A DNA stretch of 64,000 bases from Sipunculus nudus. Its lineage: Eukaryota; Annelida; Sipuncula; Golfingiida; Sipunculidae. The stretch spans positions 47,640,401-47,704,400 of the forward strand of contig CM049317.1 of NCBI GenBank assembly GCA_026874595.1, written 5' to 3'. The notes beneath the pieces were generated by a model. The model saw only the letters and a list, made by a program, of their open reading frames with translations. It was not told the DNA's origin and did no database searches. Below are positions 35,017-46,541 of this stretch, piece by piece (within the stretch, counting starts at the first letter, position 1; the number at the start of each line of letters is the position of its first letter). Made by a program: the position numbers and the translations under genes.

Positions 35017-36097
35017 ACTGTATTACTATTAACCTTTTCCACCACTCAAGCGACATCTGCTGAAGAATTCGGGTCCGTTAAATCGACGAAGAAAATTAAG
35101 GTAGTATTCGTTATGTCTCCGATGAAAAAGGTGAAAATGACTTTTCATTTGACGCGAGTTCCCGTTTGAGACTCTTGCATGTATCTCATTTTATTGAATT
35201 AAACGCCCAGTGCTGTCGCAAAGGACCCAAACCAGGCAGACGATCGTTGCGCAGTGGCATGCTTTTAGGAAACGGTTTATCATGAAGAAATCTAACAGTC
35301 GAAGCTTGAGTGAAGGATATTTTTGACTGAGGGCATTTATACACTTATGTAATTATGTATATGTGTATGCATGAAATTTCTGAAACGTGTCTATAAAATG
35401 GATAATGAGACCGTCAACTTAATAGGTATTTTCCCCTTAAAGAAAGAAATTTTCATAACGTCAAGTCCACCTTTCCGAACCTAAAATCTTGACTTTATAT
35501 GCATTTGTATTATTTATATGAAGGATATCTTGCAATATAAATATAAATTCAATATATGTTTGATACTATTCTTATTTAATGTATGTTAAATCAAGTTTTG
35601 TATAGGCTGACCTCCTTGAGTTAAGGTAAGGACGTGACAGTCACTCAAAACACTTAGAGAGCAACCGTGATATGGGTTAATTAAGGAACGAATGAACATA
35701 TGTCCATGGTTCAGAGTGATTTTGCAAAAAAATAGAAAACGCTTAATAAAATGTCTATAATAACGAAAAAGGCCATATAAAGTTGTATGTTTTTGGGTTG
35801 ACTGTCAACAGTAAAGCAGAAAATGCATTAAGTAATATAAAAATTATAGACAATGAGTTTGCGTTTGCATTCAACTGTAAATAAAAGAAGTAATGATAAA
35901 TAATATTATTATATTCCTTGGTTTTGACTGTTTTGCAAATGCGTTTACTTCTCATGTTAACTGCATTACCTGAACTGATATCAAGGAAAGTTTACACACG
36001 GGTGCGTATATATGAATGTTCAAGAGATTTTATTTTGATGGCGCAAGTTCATGCATGTTTGTAATTGGGACAATCGATATATATACATGTAGGCTGC

Positions 36098-36162
<65 letters not shown>

Positions 36163-37560
36163 TTTGATGCAATGGTAAATACATATACCCAGCTGCAAAG
36201 CATATGTTTCTACGATCATGCAAAATCATAAGAAAATGGGTTGGACTATTTCCCATGCAGAATTGTTATCAACATAATTTCAAACCACACACTTATTTTA
36301 TGTTTCTAGATGTTTACTTTTAAGGGGGCGTCTCGATATCGGGGGTGCTCGCTTTGTGACCCCCTGACCACCATTTTTCTATGTGCTCCGTTCCTAGCGC
36401 TTCTAATGTGTATGTCAGTCTGGCCATTTTCCAGTATATTGTTATCTTGTGAAATACAGCCCACCTGAAAAATAGACAGATGCTGGGTGTCAAGGCACTA
36501 TTGGTATCATCATCAAATATATGTAGTCTGTTCCATTAATGAAATTTTGCAAAGCATTTTATTTATACCCAGATAATACCACAAAGTAAATTTCAAGAAA
36601 GAAAAGACTTTATTAAACAGAAATAAACAAACACATACCTTATTCAGTATTTTAGAAATGTAATAAAATTAATATATAAGAAAAAAGTCTATTTTACAAC
36701 ATTTCAATTACAATAACGATAATCGAATTCATTTGTTACATGCACAAAAGTAACCAACTTTGCTTGTTAGGTGCAATAAACATTCTAAAATTTAATTAAG
36801 ATCGTTGAAATTCATTATCCTTGTCACCTGTCTTTTAGTACCAGTCCCAGAAGGTTGCAATATGTTAATATTGCCGTTTATTGAGAAGCCTTTCATATCA
36901 TTTTAAGCCTTTATACCCTAATTCAGTTTTATCATATATTATTTCAATTTGAAACAGAATTACCAAATTTCAGGAAGAACCCGTTGGTGGAAGAGAGCGT
37001 TTTAAACTTGTGTCTTAACCTGTGTTGTGTCTAGATCCCCAATTTCCTGTATTCTCCATTTCAGAGAAGTCAGGCAGGATGAAACAAACACATGCACCAA
37101 TAGAATATAAAAGAAAAATTACCACTTTAAAATGCAAATACATGTATTTGTCGTGGCTGGATTCCGTGACCGTCCACTGCTAAATGGCCATACTCCTTGT
37201 TTGCACAAAGTCACCCAGGCAGTGTTATAAAACACCCTTATTAGCACATAAATCATACATCCTTCTTAGTGGACCTGTTCCCTCTTGATTTCCGCCCAGC
37301 CTCGTTATCAGTCTTAAAGTTATAAAGGAAATACAAATCGCTCTACGGATCCCAGGACCCACAACATACAAAATTATATACGAAATAATTTAACTACATA
37401 CAAATATAGTAACATGCTACCATATAAAGAGTGTAGACACATAGAAATTACATCCAACCCCCGGCGTATATTTTATTGTCCTAATGTGGCTGGTGAGTAT
37501 TAATGACCCTGAGAGGATGCCCCCTTGTCTGACGATGCCTGCACCACCTGCATAGTACAC
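35017..37560. other. 3' flank and AT-rich intergenic DNA
   Basis: Candidate poly(A) signals AATAAA lie at 35745-35750 and 35880-35885. A (TA)n run lies at 36104-36161. No further gene is supported. Confidence 0.5.
36104..36161. repeat. (TA)n microsatellite
   Basis: About 29 TA units. It produces Tyr/Ile-repeat artefact frames on both strands. Confidence 0.95.
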
Positions 37561-37572
37561 CCTAAGTAAAAA

Positions 37573-37680
37573 GGGTTCTTGTGGGCTCTTGCAAGAACCC
37601 ACATGGTTCTGTCTAGAACCATAGTTCCAGAAGGAACCATTGTCTCAGTGAAGAGGTTCCATCTGGCACTTAGAGGTTCT
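37573..37680. repeat. Cluster of GGTTCT/AGAACC palindromes
   Basis: Three potential hairpins lie in a row. A near-perfect 22-bp palindrome is at 37581-37602, a perfect 8-bp stem with a 4-base loop at 37603-37622 (ATGGTTCT/AGAACCAT), and a 5-bp stem GTTCC/GGAAC at 37624-37637. Further GGTTC motifs follow to 37680. The origin is unknown, possibly a MITE end or a short palindromic repeat. Confidence 0.6.
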
Positions 37681-39373
37681 AGCCCTCATCATCTAATACT
37701 TATAAAAGGAATTCAGTTCACGTTTGTGCGCAATGTTCTCTAAAACCGCGCTGTGTACAATATTGTGCCATACATCATTTTAAAGGTTATTATCCCCGCA
37801 GTGACATAGGCGATATGAAAATAAATAATTTTCAATATACATATAATTTTGAGTGATTTTTCCGTTTTTTTACCGAGCACAGCCGAACTGTCTTCGGCAA
37901 TCACCGGAATGCGTGCATCGTGGTCACTTAACCTCTAACACTAAGGACTATTGTTCATATGAATAACGCTTGCTTTCAATGACGGACTTGACCCACGTGC
38001 GTGGTCAGTAAAAGAGAAAAACACATGTTTCTCGCTTATGAAATGGAGAGTTCAACCCAGGAGGATTAATGACAAAACCTAATTCAAGGTCCCAATTTCA
38101 GGAACATGCGTGGGGTGGGGTGGGGTGGAGTGGTGTCTGGGTTTTCAGGCCTCAAAATTTGTCTGATACGATGAAAAAAAAAACATTGCGGCGGTTGAAA
38201 ATGAATACGGACCCTCTGCATGGAATTCCGTTAGGTCCGCTCCTGCTACTTACGAGGTATGCATATTTCTGTTTCTTTCTTCAGGAACAGTTTCCTTGCA
38301 ACGTACATTTAATAAATCTTTCATGTGTTCCTCACATCAACCTAATCTTTATACGTCCACCGATAGAATCCAGTCAAATATCATCGAAAACCTGTATGCC
38401 CCCGCGTCTCATTCCGGTTCGCAATGTCAACACCATCACTGGCCAGGTCATCAAGGTAAACATACCGGGGTATAAATTTCTTGCCACGAGGACAGAACCA
38501 CAGAATGAATGTTAAAAATATTTGAGCGACTGCAGGATCACTCACGTACTGTCTCCACCAGATTTTGAGTTTATACGGACGGACGGTATGATGTTAAGGA
38601 TTCATGTAATTTAAAAGTAAGTGTCAAAATTAAGATACAAGCAGCTGTACATAGAAACGTTTTCTGTTCACAGAAGTATTGTTCCTCAGAGAGGTGCGTG
38701 AGTTATTCTGCAGTCGTGCCAAAATGTTTATACATATCTTATGGAAACATTTCCCCACTGAAAACCTATATTTTCTGTAAACTTTTAGAATAAAAAAAAT
38801 GAGCCAACATTTAACATCTCAGTTAATAAATCTCCCCAACCCCGGTAATAAGCCCGGTATACCGGGTCTATCCGCTAGTAACTTATAATAAGGTTCCAGA
38901 TGGAAGCCGTGAATGTCAGTGGCGTCAGCTTATCTTCAGGGATGGGGGATCATTCGCAGGCGTGTGAGGGTAGTTAAAGTTGGGACAACTCTTTATTAGC
39001 TTTTAATTGTCTGTGTTACACATTTCAAATATATGACAATTCAATATAAAGTTAAAAAAGGTATGCATCCATTACCGGTACAGGTTAACTCTAAATCAGG
39101 TTTAGAAATATAATATTTCATAGTAATCTCAGAAATGAAACCAAAGTCTAATTTTATATAAGTATCAACTTTAGTATATAAATATTATTATTTGGGGGAT
39201 AATTACATAGAATACGTGGAATAATTGATGCAAATACCTGGCCGTCTTTTGTGAAATCGAATAATCATTTAAAGGCCATTTCGATTGAAAGAGAAATGGT
39301 CGTATTTAAGTGATGTCTGGACTGGTGCATTGTAAATGTGAGGCAAAATGAATATGCAGGAGTGCATAAAACG

Positions 39374-39380
<7 letters not shown>
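37681..39380. other. Intergenic stretch without supported gene
   Basis: The 148-codon open frame at 38069-38515 has no recognisable domain. Its N-terminal part runs through a 'ggggtgggg' simple tract, so I do not call it. A 'cagtggcgtcagc' tip near 38919 resembles a hAT-type terminus. Confidence 0.4.

Positions 39381-39425
<45 letters not shown>
39381..39425. repeat. (TA)n microsatellite
   Basis: About 22 TA units immediately before the Tigger-like element, which inserted at its edge. Confidence 0.95.
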
Positions 39426-39428
<3 letters not shown>

Positions 39429-40645
39429 TGGAACCCCACAATTACGACCACCCTGGGGACTGAGCAAAGTGGTCGTAATTTGGGGGTGGTCGTATTTGTG
39501 AAACTCTTATTGTGGTCGCATATAACACGCTGATATTTAATGGGTATCAGAGTTTATCTATTGCATATCTTTAATGTGAATTTTAACAAAATATTTTACT
39601 TAGCGGAGGACCCTTATTATGATTTTTTTTTTTGTGTAGCTGAACATATTTATTCATGATGAAAATTAATACACATGTACACATACGTAGTGACTAATGA
39701 TGAACAAATAATAACACTAAGGCAATACGATTACAACCTACTGAATGCATATTGAACATAATACGTGTCTGTCATATATTTAGCCTTCCGCTTGAGTATA
39801 TATTGCGTGCACTTCAGCTTTCCCGACGCTAAACTGCTGAGCCATTTGGTGCTGACTGCGCGTGGTGTTGCCGCCTTGATTAACGCTACTTTATTCTTCA
39901 AGGAGAGCTCTTTCAGAGGCATGGTTGCCTAACAGCAAGCAATTTAAATGCAAACTTAACCAGTAGAGAAATAAATTGACAACGATCTATCAGAAAAGGC
40001 AAATTAATGTGAGGGATTTTCCCCCGATGCAAGCTTTATTTATACATTTTACTGACTGCTCAATACTCAGTGTCAGTAAGGTATGAACACATTTAGGATT
40101 AACTAGGTCGTTAATTTTACCAATTAGGATCGAACAATATGTGATGAGTTGAAATATTAAGCCTGCAACCCCACACTTAGGGTAGCTGTAATAAAGGTGA
40201 TCACTGAGGGGCAATTAGCATCTGACCCCAGGTCAGACCGGCTCGTTAAGTAATCAGGCCGGTGGTTACCCTCTTTGATCTATAACCTACACCTCAACGA
40301 GTCTCAGCGAAGACACCGAGTCGGGAAGATATGCGGGACCAGATTAACACTCGGGTTAAGAAACCTTGTTACCCGCTTTGATCTTTCGTTAAGGCGCCTG
40401 TGACAAGACGCAGCCATTGACTCGTGACAAATGTTGTTTCAGTACTTCTCCGCGGTGGTCGCATTAGCGGGGTCGCATTAGCGCTAGGGCCAGGAAATCT
40501 GGTCGTAATTCTGAATTCAGGGGTGGTCGTAATTTTGAGTCATTTTTAAACATAAATAAACTAAAAAAAATTCGGGACCAAGCAAAATGGTCGTAATTGT
40601 GGGGTGGTCGCAATTGTGGGGTGGTCGCAAGGCGGGGTTCCACTG
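39426..40645 (-). mobile_element. Tigger/pogo-like DNA transposon, 1220 bp, decayed
   Basis: The left end CAGTGGAACCCC is matched inverted by GGGGTTCCACTG at the right end, with TA on both sides (39424-39425 and 40646-40647). Subterminal repeats of 'tggtcgtaatt' and 'ggggtggtcg' occur several times at each end in inverted orientation. Inside, a minus-strand fragment at 39731-39922 resembles the N-terminal DNA-binding region of pogo/Tigger transposases. The remaining ORFs are broken, so the element is non-autonomous. Confidence 0.85.
39731..39922 (-). pseudogene. Tigger/pogo transposase N-terminal remnant
   Basis: The 63-codon frame starts with MPLKELSLKNKVALIKAA. It continues into a pattern like the CENP-B-type helix-turn-helix of Tigger transposases (alternating basic and hydrophobic residues, YILKRK at the end). 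No catalytic DDE domain could be read downstream. The family call rests on pattern memory plus the flanking TIRs. Confidence 0.5.
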
Positions 40646-40656
40646 TATATACATAT

Positions 40657-41251
40657 TGTTACGGAACGTAATATAAACAGATCACGTATGCGTGATGAAC
40701 ACAAATTTTGTAATGGAGATAAAAAAATCAGATTCTGTAACACTAGGCAGCGTGAAATGTCAGGGGAATGAATAAAGCAGTCAGAGTTTTTTGTTAACAA
40801 ATAACTATAATTTATTCTTAAAACATCCCTGATAATACTATACACTAAATCAATACAATTATACAGTAAAACAGCGTTATAGCAACAAGTCAATACAATC
40901 ACACAGAAAGATAATGGTACAGTACCTCGATACAAACACGGTCACCACAATAAGTCCTTTGAATGTAAACTCTCGAAGTCCGAAAATGTATAACTGCCGC
41001 ATTCGTCGGATAAGGTCTTAGAATCTGACACACCTTCTGCGTCCGCTGGTATCTGCTCTGGTGTCTGCCCCTGGTTCTAAAAACAGCCCCTTTATATACC
41101 TTCACACCTCAAGCCGGGAATTTTCCACCAAAAACCCAAGAAAACCCGAGGCTCACATGACAACGAGAGTTCAACCAGTACGGATTAAACATAAGATGTA
41201 ACAACAACACGGGTTACGCCCTAGTCACACAATAAAAGAGCACCTGTAACA
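40657..41251 (-). repeat. 3' LTR of the Gmr1-type element (595 bp, shortened)
   Basis: It has TG...CA ends with TGTTACGG and CTGTAACA termini. Compared with the 5' LTR it lacks a block corresponding to about 46861-46930 and another corresponding to about 47075-47190. A TATA-like 'ggtatataaaggggctg' is present on the minus strand (about 41085-41100). Confidence 0.9.
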
Positions 41252-41262
41252 CTCCCCCTCCT
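41252..41262 (-). promoter_or_regulatory. Polypurine tract of the Gmr1-type element
   Basis: On the minus strand the purine run 'aggagggggag' directly precedes the 3' LTR, as required for plus-strand priming. Confidence 0.75.
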
Positions 41263-41383
41263 GTAAGAAAAAAGATAGTTTTCACGGAAAACTTTCTTTT
41301 TGCGATCACAATCACTTAAATTTAACAACATCTAAAAAATCATCTTATTTACAACATTACAAAAACATCTTGTTCACAACATT

Positions 41384-42693
41384 TTATAAGCAATCAGCAA
41401 GTACATTGTGTTTCCCTTTAATGTGTATGATATCAAAATTGTAATCCTGTAAGAACAAACTCCATCTCAACAATCTTTGATTTTTACACTTCAACTTGTT
41501 CATGAATGTGAGGGGATTGTGATCACTGAAGACAATGATAGGCCTGATTGATGAAGTAACATAAACTTCAAAATGTTGCAACGCCAGAATCAAAGCCAAA
41601 CATTCTTTTTCAATGGTGGAGTAGTTTTTCTGGTTTGTATTAAACTTTCTTGAAAAATAACAAATTGGATGATCTATGCCATCATTGCCTTCTTGTAACA
41701 ACACAGCACCAGCAGCAGTATCACTAGCATCTACAGCAAACTTAAAAGGTACGAAAAAGTCTGGAGCTGCTAAAACTGGTGAACTTTGCAGAATTGCTTT
41801 CAAATTCTGAAATGCATTTTCACACTGAACATTCCATGCAAACTTTTGTTTCTTCTTCAAAAAATTAGTCAAAGGTTCAGCTACAGCAGGAAAATTTGGA
41901 CAAAACTTCCTGTAGTACCCAACCATACCAAGAAAACGCATTATTTGCTTTTTGTTTTCTGGTCTTGGAAATGCAGAAATAGCACTTATCTTAGCATCAA
42001 CAGGTTTTACCTGACCCTGCCCTACAATATGACCCAAAAATGTTACTTGTGCATGACAAAACTCAGATTTTACTAAGTTGACGGTCAGGCGTGCTTCACT
42101 GAGTCTATCGAAGAGGTCGCGAAGAATTTGCAGATGTTTCTCCCAGGTGTCGCTGTACACGATGAGGTCATCAATATATGCATCGAGGCCCTGAATGTCC
42201 TTGACAACCATATGGATGAGGCGCTGGAACGTGGCTGGCGAGTTCTTCATGCCAAACAGGATAACTTTATACTGGCACAGTCCTTGCGGCGTCACAAATG
42301 CGGACACTTCTTTCGCTCGTCCTGCAGCGGAACTTGCCAGAATCCTTTTAGCAAGTCAAACTTGGAGACATATCTGGAGCCACCGACTCTATCAATACAA
42401 TCATCGATCCTCGGAATCGGGAAAGTGTCAGTCTTGGTGACACAGTTCAGTTTTCGATAATCTGTGCACATACGGTAACTTCCATCAGGTTTTAGCACAA
42501 GAATACATGGTGAACTCCAGTTACTGTTACCAGGTTCAATAAAATCATTGTCCTGCAAATACTGAATCTTATCCTGCAGATACTTTTGCTTTTCTGGATT
42601 CAGTCTATATGGATGTTGCTTGACTGCGCTTGCCTCGCCAACATCGACGTCATGGCACAACATGTTAGTTCGCGTTGGAATGTCACTAAACAA
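41384..42693 (-). pseudogene. pol: reverse transcriptase and RNase H (Gmr1-type)
   Basis: Two overlapping frames meet near 42292-42307, where a frameshift occurs. The upstream frame carries the SSPCILVLKPDGSYRMC block and the catalytic-Asp block KFDLLKGFWQVPL. The downstream frame carries the YIDDLIVYSD box, the FLGHIV thumb block and an RNase H domain with DASDTAAGAVLLQ, an IEKECLAL block and a FSDHNPL block. The catalytic residues of both enzymes look intact. The reading frame ends close to the 3' LTR, with no integrase after it. Confidence 0.9.
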
Positions 42694-42792
42694 ATGTTCA
42701 TAATTCCGCAGCAGGTTCTTGAGGTCTTGTTGTTGTTGTGCGGTAAGGTGTGACAGTTTGGCATCCAGGTTTTTAAGTACGTCTAAGTTTTT

Positions 42793-42987
42793 TTATGGTA
42801 CTGCACCACACTGAATGTCTACATCACACTTACAATCAGCATATACTTTAACTGGGTCAGAGTCAGTGTTTACACAATTTACAGCAGTAACATTATGTAC
42901 AACATTTGATGTGCTATTTCTGTCATAATATGGTTTCAACATGTTAACATGGCACAGTTGTTTCTTCTTACGTCTATTTGGTGTCAA
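42793..42987 (-). pseudogene. Linker between integrase and reverse transcriptase (Gmr1-type)
   Basis: The frame contains KKKQLCHVNMLKPYYDRN, the motif common after the integrase C-terminal domain of many gypsy elements. It lies between the integrase core and the reverse transcriptase, consistent with INT-RT order. It is separated from its neighbours by stops. Confidence 0.7.
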
Positions 42988-43179
42988 CAGTATGTAATTT
43001 AAATCACTGACTTTCTTGTCAACAATGTAAGGACCAAAATAACTCGCTTTCAGAGGTCTGCCAGGGATGGGAAGTAAGGCAAGGACCTTTTAACCAGGCT
43101 CAAACGTCCTACTTACAGTGTGCTTGTCATACTCTGTTTTCAATTTACTTAGTGCAGATTTTGGATTTGACTTTGCAAT

Positions 43180-43956
43180 CTAACAAACATTGTGTAGTTT
43201 AGTGCGAAAGTCTGAGACATACTGCAGTAAACTAAGAGAATCAGGATTTTCACATAAGAGTTTTTCTTTAAGCAGTTTCAATGGTCCGCGAACGGAGTGT
43301 CCAAAAACTAGTTCATAGGGACTGAAACCTAAGGACTCTTGAAAGGATTCTCTGACAGCAAACAACAAAAGGTGGATTCCTTTATCCCAGTCTTTCTGTG
43401 TGTCATAGCAATAAGTTCTGATCATGCTTTTTAATGTCTGGTGAAAACGCTTGAGGGCGCCCTGACTTTCAGGATGGTATGGCGAAGAGCTGTACTGTTT
43501 TATACCTAGCTCAAGTATAACTTGTTGGAATAAGCCAGACATTAAATTAAACCCTTGGTCAGACTGGACGGATTTTGGTAATCAAAAAGTTGTAAAAAAC
43601 TTGGTCAGAGCTTTGACAACACTTTTGGCATTAATTTTGCGCAATGGTATTGCCTCAGGGAACCTGGTAGATGTGCACATGATTGTTAGCAAGTATTCAT
43701 GTCAAGATTTTGTTTTGGGCAGTGGTCCAACACATTCAACAATAATCCTACTGAATGGTTCCTCGAAAGCAGGAATAGGCCTAAGTGGGGCCTTAGGAGT
43801 ATTCTGATTGGGCTTGCCTACCATCTGGCATGTATGGCATGACTTACAATATTGTACAACATCTTTTCTGAGGTTAGGCCAATAGAAGTGTGTACTAACT
43901 TTCTGATAAGTTTTATTTATACCTAAATGGTCAGACAAAGGAGCCTCATGTGCCAT
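43180..43956 (-). pseudogene. pol: integrase (Gmr1-type), upstream of RT
   Basis: The zinc-binding region is at 43956-43820 (H, H, then CKSCHTC). The first catalytic position reads Glu in VECVGPLP instead of the usual Asp. The second Asp is kept in QSDQGF (about 43555-43570). The third position reads Lys in ALKRFHQ instead of Glu. In-frame stops fall near 43702 and 43580. The C-terminal part (FGHSVRGPLKLLKEKLL) is open. Both the stops and the substituted triad predict inactivity. Confidence 0.88.
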
Positions 43957-43995
43957 GCTTAGAACTTCACTGCGAAAGCTTTTGGGTATTACTAT

Positions 43996-44717
43996 TTAAT
44001 GTTTGATGGCCCACTCATCATCAGCGCATACATCAGGTGGTCGCCATTTACGCATAAGCACTCCATTATTTACACAGAAACAAACTGGGTTCTGTGACAG
44101 CTCATCTTTAGAAACTGCCCTGGGAAACAAACATGAAATATCAGGGTCCTTATGCTGTTCCGCGATAAGTTCTGACCTTGAGAATGCTGCATCCTGTACG
44201 GGTGAGTCATAAGACGAGTCACTAGTGACTCCCAGAGTGTTATTATCTGGACCATTATCCTCATGTGTGTTTTTCTTGGCCATAGATCTAGTTACAGCAC
44301 ATGAAGGATACAAACCAGGAATTTCCTGACTTTCCAGATCAGTGTCCTGATCAAGTGACGGCTTTTCTGTCACTATGGTACAGGCTGTACTTTATCACCT
44401 GCAACATCATTGCCTAGTAACAACTGAATTCCCTTAAAGGGTAAAGTAGTTCTTATGCCCACAGTAATATTCCCAGAAATCAATTCTGACTTTAAATGGA
44501 TACTGTGAAGCGAAACTGAAGTGTGCCTGTCTGAAAACACACCATTAACCAGTGCATGTACACCAGTAAAGGACCTACCAGAAAATGGCAAAGTGTTTGC
44601 TAACATAAGAGTCTGGCCTGACCCAGTGTCCCTCAAAATTCTAATAGGGGCAGAATCCGAAAAATCACCTGAAAGTGATACAAAACCATCATGTATGAAT
44701 GGCTCAAATAACTCCAT
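43996..44717 (-). pseudogene. pol: protease and linker (Gmr1-type), frameshifted
   Basis: The retropepsin motif RDTGSG lies near 44620-44637. The frame runs to a stop at 44373, and a one-base shift there moves to the next frame. That frame includes a conserved VTRSMAKK-type linker and leads toward the integrase zinc-binding region. Confidence 0.8.
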
Positions 44718-44972
44718 TTCAGAGTCAAGAGAGGAATCTACTACCTAAATCTCATCAAACAAAGAACTGACATTGAAGGTGTCAGTCATAAACTCTGTTT
44801 CAGAGTCATCTAAGGAATCTACATCCTTACCAAACTCCTCATGGGAGTCAACAGAGGAATTTTCCTCAGCAGAAACAAACTTTTGTTTGTCATAAGAGGA
44901 CCTGGCCTCATTTGAAATACTCTCGCAAGAGTCATAAAAGGACTTAGCCGCATTTAGAGGACACTCCCCGCA

Positions 44973-46373
44973 TTAGTCTTGAAAGGACCCAGCCTTATTT
45001 AATTCCTCGCAGGAATCAACTGAGGTTTTTACCCCGCAAGCTACGGATTCTTCTTTGGATTCAGACGGCACTTGGGCATTCGTAGCATCAAACTCTTTAT
45101 TTGAGTCAACAAAGGAGTTGTACCCCTTATTTACATGAAAAAAGCCTGGCTCTTGTACTATGCTATGCATTGATTTTGAAATAAAACCAGAAGGTTTGCT
45201 ATTTGGTCTATTCGCAAGTTTCCAGCAGTCAGATATTAGATGACCTTCCTTCTTGCAGTAATTACAGATTTTCTTTGAAAATGACTGGTCTTTGTTGGAC
45301 TTAGACACAGTGGACGTGGACTGAGATGTAGCTATGGGCTTTGCTGAACTATCAGGACTACTAGTACTAGGTGACTGCGCTTTAAACTTCTTTTGACCAC
45401 ACTGATTTACATTCTTGTTTGTGAATGAATGGTTTGATTTGCTAGTAAAGGACATTTTGTGTGTCAATGAATAACCATCAGCTAATTGAGCAGCAAAGTG
45501 TTTCAGGACTTTTCTCATCGAGAAAAGTTTTAACATCTGCGTTAATGCAGCGCTTAAATTCTTCAAGCAAAATCAACCGGCGCAAATTGTCATAATCTTT
45601 CATTACATTTTTAGAACTACACCAGCGATCAAACAACTGCTCTTTTGTCCTAGCAAATTCGACGTAGGTCTGTTCTTTGTGCTTTTCCCAATTTCTGAAT
45701 ATCTAGCGGTAAGCCTCTGGAACTAACTCATAACCTTTTAGGATAAACCGTTTTACCAGGTCAGCAGCAGCTTCTACTGACAGCTCTGTATAAATTTCTC
45801 TGGCCTTGCAAGTGAGTACACTTTGTAACAGCATAGTCCAATTTTCCTTAGGCCATTTTACATTTTCAGGTACCTTCTCAAAGTGTAAGAAATATTTATC
45901 AACCTCTTTTTCTTGAAAAGGTGGGACAAGTCTAATGTGTTTAGTAACATCAAAACTGTGAGTTGGGGCAGCACTTAGACTATGTTCTAGTTTAAGTCTT
46001 TCTAACTCCAGTCGTTTTAACTCAATTTCTTTTTCTTTTTCTAGTCTGTCTCTTTCTATTTCTTTTTCTAGTCTTTCTCTTTCTAACCGTTCTTCCCTCT
46101 CTTTTAATGCTAGCTCATGTTGCATTTCCAACTTTTTAATTCTAGTTGCATAGCAATGCTATCAATTTTTTATGTTTCAACTTCAGTCTCTTCAATTAAA
46201 CCTTTGCTAATAAGATCTTGCATGATTTTAGCAATGATATCAGGCTTTCTCAAAGCTTTTTTCACACTTAGCCCTAAGTGTTGTCCCAAACGCAACAACT
46301 GGTCTTTTGACAACTGTTCAAGTTGATCAGGGTCCGGATCGTCAACAAATGTCTCAGGTTTGAAATCTGCCAT
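44973..46373 (-). pseudogene. gag (Gmr1-type) with SCAN-like capsid and CCHC knuckle
   Basis: The start is at 46371-46373 (MADFKPETF). The first ~60 residues look SAP-like (LSKDQLLRLGQHLGL). A Glu/Arg/Lys-rich coiled coil follows (about 46130-45990), then a capsid region. Its C-terminal part (QTYVEFARTKEQLFDRW and a LILLEEFKRC helix, about 45670-45560) resembles the vertebrate SCAN domain, which is known to derive from Gmr1-type gag. The nucleocapsid has one canonical knuckle CNYCKKEGHLISDC (about 45275-45233). Stops and frameshifts interrupt it at about 46160, 45703 and 45570. Confidence 0.85.
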
Positions 46374-46517
46374 GTTAAGATGTTAAAACAATAACAAAAA
46401 ACCACTGAGATAAATCTTGTAAACAATGTACTGTAAACAATATGTAATCTTGTAAACAATGTATGATAAAACAATGTGTCCAGGTCAAGGCCTAATAAAT
46501 CCGAAAACTATTAAGCA

Positions 46518-46541
46518 TCCCGACGAGAGCCCCCAATTTTA
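46518..46541 (-). promoter_or_regulatory. Primer-binding region of the Gmr1-type element
   Basis: Directly inside the 5' LTR on the minus strand the sequence reads TTGGGGGCTCTCGTCGGGAT. This is the position and style of a tRNA primer-binding site. Confidence 0.6.

Noticed and set aside
38069-38515. 148-codon open frame
   Set aside because: No domain, passes through a ggggtgggg tract, no splice or promoter context. Length alone is not convincing.
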